From Nocardioides sp. JS614 (GTDB lineage Bacteria > Actinomycetota > Actinomycetes > Propionibacteriales > Nocardioidaceae), in assembly GCF_000015265.1 (NCBI RefSeq), contig NC_008699.1:2604001-2668000 (forward strand): a DNA stretch of 64,000 nt. The letters run 5' to 3'. The translations under genes and the position numbers were made by a program. Of this stretch, positions 32,139 to 46,432 are shown one piece after another; positions within the stretch are counted from its first letter, which is position 1; each line of letters opens with the position of its first letter. The notes below the pieces were generated by a model. It was not told where the DNA came from and searched no databases. It saw nothing but the letters and a program-made list of their open reading frames with translations.

Positions 32139-33550
32139 TGGGCACGAACACCGGGAAGCTCTGGGGCGGCCGCTTCGCGGGCGGCCCGTCGCCGGAGCTG
32201 GACGCGCTGTCCCGCTCGACCCACTTCGACTGGCGGCTGACGCCCTACGACCTCGCCGGGTCGCGGGCGCACGCCAACGCCCTGCACCGCGCCGGTCTGC
32301 TGACCGACGCGGACCTGGCCGAGCTGCGCCGCGGCCTGGACGCACTGGGGGAGCGGTACGCCGCCGGCACGCTGCGGCCCGACCCCTCCGACGAGGACGT
32401 CCACGGCGCCCTCGAACGGCTGCTGGTCGACGAGGTCGGCCCCGAGGTCGGTGGCCGGCTGCGCGCCGGGCGCAGCCGCAACGACCAGATCGCGACGCTG
32501 TTCAAGGTGTTCCTCCGCGACCATGCCGCCGTGGTCGCGGGCCAGGTGCTCGACCTCGTGGACGCACTGGCCGGCCAGGCCCGCGCGGCCGGTGACGCGG
32601 TGATGCCCGGCCGCACCCATCTCCAGCACGCGCAGCCGGTGCTGCTGGCCCACCACCTGCTCGCACACTGCTGGGCGCTGCTGCGCGACGTCGACCGGCT
32701 CCGCGACTGGGACGCCCGCGTGGCCGCGGACTCGCCGTACGGCTCCGGTGCGCTGGCCGGCTCGAGCCTCGGCCTGGACCCGGAGGGCGTGGCGGCCGAG
32801 CTCGGCTTCAGCGGCTCCAGTGCCAACTCGATCGACGGGACCGCGTCACGGGACTTCGTCGCCGAGTTCGCCTACGTCACCGCCCAGATCGGCGTCGACG
32901 TCAGCCGGATCGCCGAAGAGGTGATCTTGTGGTCGACCCGCGAGTTCGGCTTCGTCACGCTGCACGACTCCTGGTCCACCGGGTCCAGCATCATGCCGCA
33001 GAAGAAGAACCCGGACATCGCGGAGCTGGCGCGCGGCAAGGCCGGCCGGCTGATCGGCAACCTGTCGGGCCTGCTGGCCACGCTCAAGGCGCTCCCTCTC
33101 GCATACAACCGCGACCTGCAGGAGGACAAGGAGCCGGTGTTCGACTCGGTGGACACGCTCGAGGTGCTGCTGCCGGCGTTCACGGGCCTGGTGGCGACCC
33201 TCGCCTTCGACACCGAACGGATGGCCGACCTCGCGCCCCAGGGATTCTCCCTGGCCACCGACGTCGCCGAGTGGCTGGTCCGCGAGGGGGTGCCGTTCCG
33301 GATCGCCCACGAGGTCGCGGGCGCCTGCGTGCGTCGTTGCGAGGAGCTCGGCATCGAGCTCGCGGACCTCACCGACGAGCAGTTCGCCGAGATCTCCCCG
33401 GCGCTGACGCCCGGGGTGCGCGAGGTGCTCAGCGTCGCCGGCTCCGTCTCGGCGCGGGACGGACGCGGCGGCACCGCGCCGATCCGGGTCCGCGAGCAGC
33501 TCGCCGAGCTCACCGGCCTCGTCGACGGACACCGTGACCGGCTCGGCTGA
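32138..33550 (+). CDS. argH: Argininosuccinate lyase
   Basis: 470 residues, fumarase/aspartase superfamily. It splits argininosuccinate into arginine and fumarate, the last step. [59 protein letters not shown] (catalytic His), and the signature loop [12 protein letters not shown] with the catalytic Ser and Lys are all present. The ATG shares a base with the argG stop. Ends the arg operon. Confidence 0.97.
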
Positions 33551-34127
33551 CCTTCCCGCCCAGCTCGCCGGCCCCGTCCTCGACGTGGCGCCGCGGCTGC
33601 TGAACGCGGTGCTCCGGCACGGCGACGTCGCGGTGCGGCTGACCGAGGTCGAGGCGTACGACGGCGCGAACGACCCCGGCTCGCACGCCTTTCGTGGCCC
33701 GACGCGGCGCAACGCCGTGATGTTCGGCCCCGCCGGACACCTGTACTGCTACTTCACCTACGGCATGCACGTGTGCTGCAACGTCGTCTGCGGAACCGAG
33801 GGGACGGCCAGCGCCGTGCTGCTGCGCGCGGGCGAGGTCGTCGAGGGCCTGGAGCAGGCCCGGGAGCGTCGTCGCAACGCCCGCGACCGCGACCTGGCTC
33901 GCGGACCCGCGCGGCTCTGCTCGGCCCTGGGGATCGAGCTCGGCCACGACGGCACCGACCTCGTCACCGGCCCGATCACGCTCACGCTGGGGGAGCCTCC
34001 GGACCGGGTCTCCACCGGCCCGCGGGTCGGCCTGCGCGGCGCACCCGACCGGCCGTGGCGGTTCTGGGCGACCGGCGATCCGACCGTCTCGGCCTACCGT
34101 CCGGCGGCCCCGCCCCGCCGCCGGTAG
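33534..34127 (+). CDS. 3-methyladenine DNA glycosylase (Mpg/AAG family)
   Basis: 197 residues from GTG 33534, overlapping argH by 17 nt. It removes alkylated purines in base excision repair. Motifs: [20 protein letters not shown] with the catalytic Glu, [25 protein letters not shown], and [32 protein letters not shown]. In M. tuberculosis the mpg gene lies between the arg operon and tyrS (from memory); here an rRNA operon follows instead. Confidence 0.92.
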
Positions 34128-34145
34128 CGCGCCGGCCCGACCCGG

Positions 34146-34176
34146 TTTGGCTCCTGGCCGAGACCCCTGGTAGATT
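34146..34176 (+). promoter_or_regulatory. rRNA operon promoter
   Basis: TTTGGCT (34146-34152) as -35 and TAGATT (34171-34176) as -10, 18 nt apart, lie about 370 nt upstream of the 16S gene and 20 nt after the glycosylase gene. It is the best-spaced promoter upstream of the rRNA genes. Confidence 0.6.
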
Positions 34177-34546
34177 TCTCCTTCGCCGCGACACGCGGCT
34201 CCCACTCGGGCCGAGAGGCCGACATCGAGGGGAGCGGTGCGTCCGGCGTCGGTTCGCCGAGAAGCCCGGTCAGCCCCGAGTTGACCTGGTGGATCCGAGC
34301 CGGTAAGTTTCTGCAGGTTGCCCCGCAGCCGGTCTCGCAAGGGCCCGGTTCGGTGTGCGTCTGATTCTTGAGAACTCAACAGTGTGTCATAGTCGACGAA
34401 TTAGTTTGTTATGCCCTGTCTTCCATTTTGGTGGTTGATGGTTTTTTGACAATGATTCTGGCTTTTTTGTCAGGGTTCTTTTTTGTCAGGCATCTCTTTT
34501 TCCTCTGTGTCTGTCCCTTTTGGGGGGTGGGTGTGGGGGGTGTTGT
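34177..34546 (+). promoter_or_regulatory. Pre-16S leader
   Basis: 370 bp without a gene. Its second half (34380-34545) is T-rich and far less GC-rich than the surroundings. It contains the palindrome TTGAGAACTCAA (34368-34379), part of the CTTGAGAACTCAACAG sequence common in actinobacterial rRNA leaders, and TTTTTTGTCAGG twice (around 34463 and 34480) with a related TTTTTTGACAA at about 34442. These are likely antitermination/processing signals. A TTGACA at 34446 lacks a -10. Confidence 0.6.
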
Positions 34547-39640
<5,094 letters not shown>

Positions 39641-39674
39641 CACAAACCCTCAACCAAACCTACAAGACAACTGT

Positions 39675-39685
39675 CTCGCGTCCAC
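39675..39685 (+). promoter_or_regulatory. 3' arm of the pre-23S processing stem
   Basis: CTCGCGTCCAC is perfectly complementary to 36388-36398 and lies 35 nt after the mature 23S end. Confidence 0.75.
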
Positions 39686-39770
39686 ATCCAACACCCACCA
39701 TGATCATTCAACTGAACAATGGCTTGGACGATGCCCGCGTGCACACACCCGCGGCACATCATCCGCAAGA

Positions 39771-39889
39771 GTTACGGCGGCCATAGCGAAAGGGAAACAC
39801 CCGGTCCCATCCCGAACCCGGAAGTTAAGCCTTTCAGCGCCGATGGTACTGCAACCGAGAGGCTGTGGGAGAGTAGGACGCCGCCGGAC
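39771..39889 (+). rRNA. rrf: 5S ribosomal RNA
   Basis: About 119 nt. GTTACGGCGGCCATAGCG at the 5' end pairs with CGCCGCCGGAC at the 3' end. CCCGGTCCCATCCCGAACCC and GAAGTTAAGC are the conserved 5S core. Last gene of the operon; the intergenic 39641-39770 holds only processing sequence. Confidence 0.95.
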
Positions 39890-39900
39890 ATACTTTTCGA

Positions 39901-39937
39901 GTAGGGCCACCCCCTTGGGGGTGGCCCTACTTGCATT
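39901..39937 (+). terminator. rRNA operon terminator
   Basis: GTAGGGCCACCCCC and GGGGGTGGCCCTAC form a perfect 14-bp stem with a TT loop (39901-39930), followed by TTGCATTT. It lies 12 nt after the 5S gene. Confidence 0.9.
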
Positions 39938-40082
39938 TCGGGGCTCGACATCGGCTTGCCTCCGTGCTCGGCCCGCCGGCCATCCACAGCGGCTCGCCGG
40001 ACCCGGATCTCCCCAGCCCGACCGAGGCCGGGCCGGCACCGTCGGTGCGCTCGACCAGCGTGGGGCCCGGAGGTGGTGAGAG

Positions 40083-40439
40083 ATGACCACGAAGAGGACC
40101 CAGGAGACCGCGACGACCGCCAACGAGGTGCGCCTCGTCGGAAGGATCTCCCAGGCACCCGCGGAGCGGGTGTTGCCCAGTGGCGACTCGGTCTGGACGT
40201 TCCGGGTCGTGGTGCCACGCTCGGCGCGCGAGCGATCCCGGCAGAGCGTGGATGCCGTGGAGTGCGCGGCCTGGTCGCCGCGGGCGCGCCGGTCGGTGAG
40301 CGGCTGGGGTGCCGACGACGTCGTGGAGGTGACCGGGTCCCTGCGGCGGCGCTTCTTCCGCGCCGGTGGTGCGGTGGTCTCCCGCGTCGAGGTCGAGATG
40401 GCGTCGGGGCGCGTCATCCGTCGCGCAGCGACCGGATGA
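40083..40439 (+). CDS. SSB-like single-stranded DNA-binding protein (OB fold)
   Basis: 118 residues. A single OB fold begins ANEVRLVGRISQAPAERVLP, continues SGDSVWTFRVVVPRSARERS and AVECAAWSPRARRSVSGWGA, and ends DVVEVTGSLRRRFFRAGG. It has no acidic C-terminal tail like that of housekeeping SSB (DDDIPF), so it should not recruit the usual SSB partner proteins. Probably an accessory SSB paralogue; the role is not known. GGAGGTGGTGAG lies upstream of the ATG. Its 3' end overlaps the convergent DUF1015 gene by 26 bp. Confidence 0.8.
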   Translation: MTTKRTQETATTANEVRLVGRISQAPAERVLPSGDSVWTFRVVVPRSARERSRQSVDAVECAAWSPRARRSVSGWGADDVVEVTGSLRRRFFRAGGAVVSRVEVEMASGRVIRRAATG

Positions 40440-41538
40440 GCACTCCCACGCTCGGCTTGGGCTGGAAGGAGGTGGCCTTCTCCGGGAGCAGCCGGTCCGC
40501 GCCCGCGATCGCGAGCACCTGAGAGACGTCGGGAGCGGGCATCAGCACCGCGACCCCTCGACGGCGCCGGACGGCGCCCAGCGCCTCGTCCACGGCATGC
40601 AGGTACGACGTGCTCGTAGGCGGGTGCGGCAACGCCGGGAGCAGGTCCTGGTGCAGCCACTCCACGACCGCGCGGTCGTGATCGAGCGCGGGGCGCAGGA
40701 CGGCCCACTGCGCGCCGTCGCTGGCCACGACGGTGTCCGGTGCCAGGGCCGCGACGCCACGGCGGGCGTCGGTGCTCTCGAACCGCGCACCGACCCGCTC
40801 GGCGGCCCCCTGGAGGGCCGCGACCGTGACCCCACCGAACACGCGGTGGATCGCGCCGAGGAACAGCGGCGTGTCGTCCTGGTCGACCAACATCGCCAGG
40901 CCCGAGTCGGTGGCCGGGCCCGGCTGCAGCTCCTGCAGGCGCAGGTACGCGGCGTAGCGGTGGTGCCCGTCCGCGATCAACGCGCGAGTGTCGCGCAGCG
41001 CGGCGTCGATCCCGGCGATCTCGTCTGCGGCCCGGACGGCCCAGATGCGGTGTTGTTGCTGGGCCCGGTCGACGAAGGCCAGTTGGGGCGGGCGGGCCTG
41101 TACCCGCGCGATCAGCTGCCGGCTGTCCACGGACCCGCGGTACACCAGCAGGATCGGCGCCGGGTTGATCTGCATCTCCACCATCCGGGCCGCGAGCTGG
41201 TCGACCTGCGCGGGATGGATCCCCTCGTGGGGGAGCACCGCGACCTCCTCGTGGCTCCCGGCCCGGCAGGAGAGGTCGAGCCCGCCGACCAGGCCGCGGA
41301 CGGTGATCCCACCCGCGGTGTACTCGTGGAGGTAGACCGCCGGCTGCTGGTCGTGGGTCACCTGCCCCCGGCGCTCCCAACGGTCCAGGCGCTCGGGCAC
41401 GGTCCGATAGGGGCGGGTGAAGGCGCGCACCGAGGCCAGGCCGCCGATCCGCCGCGGCGCCAGGGTCAGGCCGCGGAACGGCACGAGCCGCAGGGACCCC
41501 GCGCCGTGGGGAGGGGTGACCACGGCGTCGGCGTCCAT
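40414..41538 (-). CDS. DUF1015 family protein
   Basis: 374 residues from ATG 41538 (MDADAVVTPPHGAGSLRLVPFRG). Family features: LASVRAFTRPYRTVPERLDRW, QQPAVYLHEYTAGGITVRGLVGGLDL, VLPHEGIHPAQVDQLAARM, the highly conserved ALIADGHHRYAAYLRLQE, and LLPEKATSFQPKPSVGVLIR at the end. The motif ADGHHRY suggests a metal or phosphate site, but no activity has been established as far as I know. The start at 41538 is supported by TACGAT 6 nt upstream; an upstream GTG at 41562 would overlap the divergent gene. Confidence 0.85.
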   Translation of the reverse strand: MDADAVVTPPHGAGSLRLVPFRGLTLAPRRIGGLASVRAFTRPYRTVPERLDRWERRGQVTHDQQPAVYLHEYTAGGITVRGLVGGLDLSCRAGSHEEVAVLPHEGIHPAQVDQLAARMVEMQINPAPILLVYRGSVDSRQLIARVQARPPQLAFVDRAQQQHRIWAVRAADEIAGIDAALRDTRALIADGHHRYAAYLRLQELQPGPATDSGLAMLVDQDDTPLFLGAIHRVFGGVTVAALQGAAERVGARFESTDARRGVAALAPDTVVASDGAQWAVLRPALDHDRAVVEWLHQDLLPALPHPPTSTSYLHAVDEALGAVRRRRGVAVLMPAPDVSQVLAIAGADRLLPEKATSFQPKPSVGVLIRSLRDG

Positions 41539-41544
41539 CGAAGC

Positions 41545-41554
41545 ATCGTAGGGT
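41545..41554. promoter_or_regulatory. Overlapping divergent -10 elements between DUF1015 and HAD genes
   Basis: Minus strand TACGAT (41550-41545) lies 6 nt before the DUF1015 ATG. Plus strand TAGGGT (41549-41554) lies about 30 nt before the HAD start and would give a short leader carrying GGAGGAGG. The two hexamers share two base pairs, so the promoters may compete. Confidence 0.4.
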
Positions 41555-41585
41555 GCGAGCACAGTCGGTCCCGGAGGAGGTGCGT

Positions 41586-42584
41586 GTGCTCGGCACGTCG
41601 GAGCAGGTCCTGTGTCGGGCCTACGACCTGGCCATGTTGGACCTCGACGGGGTCGTCTACGTCGGCGGGGACGCGGTGCCGCGCGCGCCGGAGCACCTCG
41701 CTTCCGCCCGCGCTGCCGGCATGCGGCTGGCGTTCATCACGAACAACGCGGCCCGGTCGCCCGGCACCGTCGCCGCGCACCTGTCCGAGCTCGGTGTCCC
41801 GGCCGAGGACGCGGACGTGGTCACGTCGGCCCAGGCGGCCGCGCACCTGGTGCTCGAGCGGGTCGGCGCCGGCGCCCGCGTGGTGTGCCTCGGAGCCGAG
41901 GGCCTGCGGGAGGCGGTGGACGCCGTCGGCCTGGTGCCCGTGGGCCCCGATGACGAGGCAGCGGCCGTCGTGACCGGCTACGGTCCCGACGTCCGCTGGC
42001 GGGACATCATGCGGGTCGCGGTGCGCATCCGCGACGGCCTGCCCTGGGTCGCGAGCAACACCGACCTGACGTTCCCGGCCGCATTCGGGGTCGCGCCTGG
42101 TCACGGGGTGCAGGTGGACATGCTGCGCCGGTTCTCCGCTGTCGATCCCGCCGTCGCCGGCAAGCCTGCCCGCCCGCTCCTCGACGAGACCGTCCGGCGG
42201 GTCGGTGGCAGGCGCCCGCTGATGGTCGGCGATCGGTTGGACACCGACATCGAAGGCGCCCGCGTCGCCGGTCTCGATTCGCTGCTGGTGCTGACCGGCG
42301 TCACGGGCCTCGAGGAGCTGGTCGCCGCCCCCGAACCGCTGCGGCCCACCTACCTCGCCCCCGACCTGAGCGGGCTGTTGGAGCGGCAGGCCGCGCCGGT
42401 GCAGGCTGACGGCGAGTTCACGCTCGGCGGGTGGCGCGCTCGGGCCGACTCGGACGGCCTACGGGTCACGGGTGGAGGCGAACCGGCGGACTGGTGGCGC
42501 GTCGTCGCCAGTGCGGCCTGGGCGCACCTGGACCGGACCGGGGATCCGGTCCTGGTGTCGGGTCTCGAGGCCCCCGCGCGGTAG
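41586..42584 (+). CDS. HAD-superfamily IIA sugar phosphatase (NagD-like)
   Basis: 332 residues from GTG 41586, 5 nt after GGAGGAGG; earlier in-frame GTG codons at 41553 and 41580 are possible. HAD motif I is AMLDLDGVVYVGG with the nucleophile and acid Asp pair. Motif II is LAFITNNAARSP, and the C-terminal HAD block is RPLMVGDRLDTDIEGARVAG with the metal-binding Asp. A type IIA cap (about 80-200) lies between. The substrate is unknown; relatives act on sugar phosphates or glycerol phosphate. First gene of the conserved block that runs through tlyA, nadK and recN. Confidence 0.87.
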   Translation: MLGTSEQVLCRAYDLAMLDLDGVVYVGGDAVPRAPEHLASARAAGMRLAFITNNAARSPGTVAAHLSELGVPAEDADVVTSAQAAAHLVLERVGAGARVVCLGAEGLREAVDAVGLVPVGPDDEAAAVVTGYGPDVRWRDIMRVAVRIRDGLPWVASNTDLTFPAAFGVAPGHGVQVDMLRRFSAVDPAVAGKPARPLLDETVRRVGGRRPLMVGDRLDTDIEGARVAGLDSLLVLTGVTGLEELVAAPEPLRPTYLAPDLSGLLERQAAPVQADGEFTLGGWRARADSDGLRVTGGGEPADWWRVVASAAWAHLDRTGDPVLVSGLEAPAR

Positions 42585-42587
42585 CCT
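42582..42587 (+). promoter_or_regulatory. Candidate -10 element (TAGCCT) for the 69-residue protein
   Basis: TAGCCT overlaps the stop of the HAD gene and lies 7 nt before the ATG at 42595. Leaderless transcription is predicted. Confidence 0.45.
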
Positions 42588-42594
42588 CGGCGAC

Positions 42595-42804
42595 ATGAGC
42601 GAGGACCCGGACCTCCCCGTCCCCGACGAGCCGGAGACGATCCCGTCGGAGCCCGAGCGCGTGCGCACGGGCGTGGCCGACGTGGACGAGGTGATCGCGG
42701 CGGTCGAGGAGCTCGAGGAGCGTCCGATCGAGGAGCACGTCGGCGTCTTCGAGGCGGCCCACGACCGGCTCCGCCGCGCCCTGGACTCCACCGAACCGGC
42801 CTGA
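42595..42804 (+). CDS. Small acidic protein of the tlyA cluster
   Basis: 69 residues, strongly acidic: MSEDPDLPVPDEPETIPSEP then TGVADVDEVIAAVEELEERP and HVGVFEAAHDRLRRALDS, the latter predicted helical. A similarly small gene occupies the same place between the HAD phosphatase and tlyA in M. tuberculosis (Rv1693, from memory), so it is a conserved but uncharacterised component. tlyA starts 10 nt downstream. Confidence 0.75.
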   Translation: MSEDPDLPVPDEPETIPSEPERVRTGVADVDEVIAAVEELEERPIEEHVGVFEAAHDRLRRALDSTEPA

Positions 42805-42814
42805 GCCTCCCCTC

Positions 42815-43654
42815 GTGCCGCCGCGACGCCTGCGCCTCGACGCCGAGCTGGTCCGCCGGGGACTGGCGCGCTCGCGTGAGCACGCCAGCGAGCTGATCGG
42901 GCAGGGCCGGGTCAAGGTGACCGGCGCGGTTGCGACGAAGCCCGCGACCGGGGTGACCACGGACGTCGCCATCGTCGTGCTCGACGACCCGGACCGGCCC
43001 GACTACGTGTCCCGCGGCGGGCACAAGCTCGCCGGCGCCCTGGCGGTCTTCGAGCCCGCCGGGCTCGTCGTCGCGGGGCGGCGCTGCCTGGACGCGGGAG
43101 CCTCGACCGGCGGGTTCACCGACGTGCTGCTCCGGCACGGTGCGTCGCAGGTCGTCGCTGTCGACGTCGGCTACGGGCAGCTCGCCTGGCGGCTCCGGCA
43201 GGATGAGCGGGTGTCCGTGCACGACCGGGTCAACGTCCGCGAGCTGGTCCCCGAGACGATCGGCGGTCGGGTCGACCTCGTGGTCGGCGACCTGTCGTTC
43301 ATCTCGCTGGCCCTGGTGCTCGACGCGCTCCTCGGCGTCACCGAGCCCGACGGGGACCTGGCGCTCATGGTCAAGCCGCAGTTCGAGGTCGGCAAGGACC
43401 GGGTCGGCAAGGGCGGCGTGGTCCGCGACCCGGGGCTGCGTGCCGAGGCGGTCACCGGGGTCGCGGCAGCGGCCGCCGCCCGCGGCTGGGGCGCCCGGAT
43501 GATCGCGACCAGCCCGCTGCCCGGTCCGTCGGGCAACGTCGAGTTCTTCCTCTGGCTCCGCCGCGGGGCCGCCGAGCTGGACGAGGCCGCGATCCACACC
43601 GCGGTGCGCGCCGCAGCACCGTCGGGGGTGCCGGGTGAGAGGGTGGACCCGTGA
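42815..43654 (+). CDS. tlyA: TlyA family 16S/23S rRNA 2'-O-methyltransferase
   Basis: 279 residues from GTG 42815. An N-terminal S4 RNA-binding domain (about 1-60: RLRLDAELVRRGLARSREHA, GQGRVKVTGAV) is joined to a class I methyltransferase domain (VSRGGHKLAGAL, CLDAGASTGGFTDVLL, VGDLSFISLALVL and LMVKPQFEVGKDRVGKGGVV). TlyA methylates C1409 of 16S and C1920 of 23S rRNA in mycobacteria and is needed for capreomycin action. Also annotated as hemolysin A. The stop overlaps nadK. Confidence 0.94.
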   Translation: MPPRRLRLDAELVRRGLARSREHASELIGQGRVKVTGAVATKPATGVTTDVAIVVLDDPDRPDYVSRGGHKLAGALAVFEPAGLVVAGRRCLDAGASTGGFTDVLLRHGASQVVAVDVGYGQLAWRLRQDERVSVHDRVNVRELVPETIGGRVDLVVGDLSFISLALVLDALLGVTEPDGDLALMVKPQFEVGKDRVGKGGVVRDPGLRAEAVTGVAAAAAARGWGARMIATSPLPGPSGNVEFFLWLRRGAAELDEAAIHTAVRAAAPSGVPGERVDP

Positions 43655-44613
43655 TGACCGGCGACCCGGCCCAGCCGCGCCGCGTGCTGCTCCTCGCCCA
43701 CATCGGGCGGGAAGACGCGCGCGAGGTCGCGCGCGCGTTCGTCAAGGCCCTCACCACCCACGGCCTGGTGGTCCGGGTGCTCGCCCACGAAGCTGTCGAG
43801 CTCGGCCTGGACACCGCCTCGGTCGAGGTCATAGTGGGCGGCGACGCGAGCGCCGGCTGCGAGCTGGTGCTGGTCGTCGGCGGCGACGGCACGATCCTGC
43901 GCGCCGCCGAGATCACCCATGACTCCGGCGTACCCGTCCTGGGCGTCAACCTCGGCCACGTCGGGTTCCTGGCCGAGGCCGAGTACGACGACCTCGAGTC
44001 CACCATCGAGGCGATCGTGCACCGCCGCTACACCGCGGAGGACCGGCTCACCCTCGACGTCACCGTGCACCGCGACGGCGAGGTGGTCACACACACCTGG
44101 GCGCTGAACGAGGCCAGCGTCGAGAAGGCGGCCCGCGAGCGGATGCTCGAGGTCGTCGTCGAGGTCGACGGCCGCCCGCTGTCGCGCTGGGGCTGCGACG
44201 GTGTGGTCTGCGCAACGCCGACGGGCTCGACGGCCTACAACTTCAGCGCCGGCGGACCGATCGTCTGGCCCGGCGTCGAGGCGCTGCTGATGGTGCCCAT
44301 CAGCGCGCACGCGCTGTTCGCCCGGCCGCTCGTGGTGTCACCGTCGTCGGTCCTGGCGGTGGAGGTCTTGGCCCGCACCGACGGCGCCGGGGTGCTGTGG
44401 TGCGACGGACGACGGACCGTCGACCTGTCGCCCGGCGCCCGGATCGAGGTGCGCCGCGGCGCCAAGCCGGTCCGCCTGGTCCGGCTGCACCAGGCACCGT
44501 TCACCGACCGGCTGGTCGCGAAGTTCGGGCTCCCGGTGGCCGGCTGGCGCGGATCGACGGAGCGGCGCCGCCGGCTCGCCCAGGAGTCCGCCCCCAGGGA
44601 CCGCGATGCTTGA
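43651..44613 (+). CDS. nadK: NAD kinase
   Basis: 320 residues. It phosphorylates NAD to NADP with ATP or polyphosphate. GGDGT is at residues 77-81 (VVGGDGTILRAAE). NLGHVGFLAEAE, TWALNEASVEK, the conserved GCDGVVCATPTGSTAYNFSAGG and PLVVSPSS follow. Start GTG 43651 is preferred for its spacing from GAGAGGG; the next codon is ATG, so 43654 is equally possible. Its 3' end overlaps recN by 8 nt. Confidence 0.95.
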   Translation: MMTGDPAQPRRVLLLAHIGREDAREVARAFVKALTTHGLVVRVLAHEAVELGLDTASVEVIVGGDASAGCELVLVVGGDGTILRAAEITHDSGVPVLGVNLGHVGFLAEAEYDDLESTIEAIVHRRYTAEDRLTLDVTVHRDGEVVTHTWALNEASVEKAARERMLEVVVEVDGRPLSRWGCDGVVCATPTGSTAYNFSAGGPIVWPGVEALLMVPISAHALFARPLVVSPSSVLAVEVLARTDGAGVLWCDGRRTVDLSPGARIEVRRGAKPVRLVRLHQAPFTDRLVAKFGLPVAGWRGSTERRRRLAQESAPRDRDA

Positions 44614-46360
44614 GGAGATCCGGATCAGCTCACTCGGGGTGATCGACTCCTCGACCCTGGAGCTCGGACCGGGCCTGACCGTGATCACCGGTGAGACCGG
44701 GGCCGGCAAGACCATGATCGTGACGGCCCTCGGCCTGCTGCTGGGCGGTCGCGCCGACAGCGGCGCGGTCCGCACCGGCGCCCGAACCGCCCGCGTCGAG
44801 GGTGTGGTCCGCGTGGGCGACCTCGCGGCGTTCGCCGCCGCGGTCGACGAGGCCGGCGGAGAGGTCGAGGACGACCGGGTGGTGCTGGCCCGCAATGTCT
44901 CGGCGGAGGGCCGTTCGCGGGCCTACGTGGGCGGCGCCTCGGTGCCGGTGTCCGCGTTGGCCGCCGTGGCCGAGCCACTCGTTGCCGTCCACGGGCAGTC
45001 CGACCAGCACCGGCTGCTGCGGACCCGAGCCCAGCGCGAGGCGCTGGACCGGTTCGGCGGAGACACCCTGGCCGACCTGCTGACGACGTACACCGACCTG
45101 CACCAGCGGCTCGAGGCGACCGAGCGGGAGCTCGACGAGGTGGTCGCCAGCGCCCGGGAGCGCGCGCAGGAGGCCGACCTCCTCCGATTCGGCCTCGGCG
45201 AGATCGAGGCGGTGGCCCCAGAGCCCGGCGAGGACGTCGTACTGGCGGCCGAGGAGTCCCGGCTCGGCTTCGCCGACACGTTGCGGTCGGCGGCCGAGCA
45301 GGCCCGGGAGGCGCTCTCCAGCGAGCAGGGCGACCCGGACGCGCTGGCGACCGCTTCCGCGGCGCGGACCCTGCTGGACGGCGTCCGCGAGCACGACGCG
45401 GAGGCTGGGGAGCTCGCCGACCGCCTCGCCGAGCTCACCTACCTGCTCTCCGACCTGGCCGCCGACGTCGCGTCCTACGCCACCCGGATCGACACCGACC
45501 CGGCACGCCTGGCCGCGGTCTCCGCACGCCGTGCGGCGCTCACCGCGCTGACCCGCAAGTACGGCGAGACCATCGACGAGGTGCTGGCCTGGTCGCAGCG
45601 GTCCGCGGCCCGTCTGCTCGAGCTGGACCACACCGACGACCGGATCGAGGAGCTGCGCACGGCCCAGGCGGGCCTGCGCCGTGACCTGGGTGTCGCGGCG
45701 CTCGCCCTGTCGGCGGCCCGGGCCGAGGCCGCCGGCCGGCTCGCCGACGAGGTGACCGCCGAGCTGGCCCTGCTGGCGATGCCGCACGCCCGGCTGAGCG
45801 TGGACGTGCGGCAGCACGAGGTCGACGCGCCCGCCCCGGGGACCCACGGTCCACTGCTCGTGGACGGCCGCTGGCTGCGGCACACCGCCTCCGGCACCGA
45901 CGAGGTGGAACTGCTGCTCGCGGCCAACACCGGGTCCGATCCCCGTCCGCTCAGCAAGGGTGCCTCGGGGGGCGAGCTCTCCCGGGTGATGCTGGCGCTC
46001 GAGGTCGCCCTCGCCGGCACCAGCCCGGTGCCCACCTTCGTCTTCGACGAGGTCGATGCCGGCGTCGGGGGTGCCGCGGCGGTGGAGGTGGGCCTCCGGC
46101 TCGCGCAGCTGGCGCGGAGTGCTCAGGTGCTCGTCGTCACCCACCTGCCCCAGGTCGCTGCCTACGCCGATCGCCATGTCGTCGTGGAGAAGTCCTCGGA
46201 CGGCACGGTCACGAGCTCCGGGCTGACCGTGCTCGACGACGAGCAGCGCGAGCGGGAGCTGTCCCGCATGCTCGCCGGCCTCGCTGACTCCGACACCGCG
46301 CTGGCGCACGCGCGGGAGCTCCTCGACGTCGCCCAGGAGGCCCGGGCGGCCACGAGCTGA
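44606..46360 (+). CDS. recN: DNA repair protein RecN
   Basis: 584 residues, an SMC-like ABC ATPase for double-strand break repair. Walker A is VITGETGAGKTMIVTALGLL. HGQSDQHRLLR is the Q-loop region. Coiled-coil arms span about 150-400. The signature is PLSKGASGGELSRVMLALEV, Walker B FVFDEVDAGVGG, and the switch VVTHLPQVAAYAD. All catalytic motifs are intact. Order tlyA-nadK-recN-steA is conserved in actinobacteria. Confidence 0.96.
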   Translation: MLEEIRISSLGVIDSSTLELGPGLTVITGETGAGKTMIVTALGLLLGGRADSGAVRTGARTARVEGVVRVGDLAAFAAAVDEAGGEVEDDRVVLARNVSAEGRSRAYVGGASVPVSALAAVAEPLVAVHGQSDQHRLLRTRAQREALDRFGGDTLADLLTTYTDLHQRLEATERELDEVVASARERAQEADLLRFGLGEIEAVAPEPGEDVVLAAEESRLGFADTLRSAAEQAREALSSEQGDPDALATASAARTLLDGVREHDAEAGELADRLAELTYLLSDLAADVASYATRIDTDPARLAAVSARRAALTALTRKYGETIDEVLAWSQRSAARLLELDHTDDRIEELRTAQAGLRRDLGVAALALSAARAEAAGRLADEVTAELALLAMPHARLSVDVRQHEVDAPAPGTHGPLLVDGRWLRHTASGTDEVELLLAANTGSDPRPLSKGASGGELSRVMLALEVALAGTSPVPTFVFDEVDAGVGGAAAVEVGLRLAQLARSAQVLVVTHLPQVAAYADRHVVVEKSSDGTVTSSGLTVLDDEQRERELSRMLAGLADSDTALAHARELLDVAQEARAATS

Positions 46361-46432
46361 GCCCGTGACTCTCCGGCGGCCGACGCGCCCGGAGTCCGAC
46401 GATGCCGGGGCCGGCGCGGACCGCCTGGCAGC

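Noticed and set aside
34446..34474. TTGACA as a second rRNA promoter
   Set aside because: No TANNNT hexamer occurs 16-19 nt downstream; the region is better read as T-rich leader with repeats.
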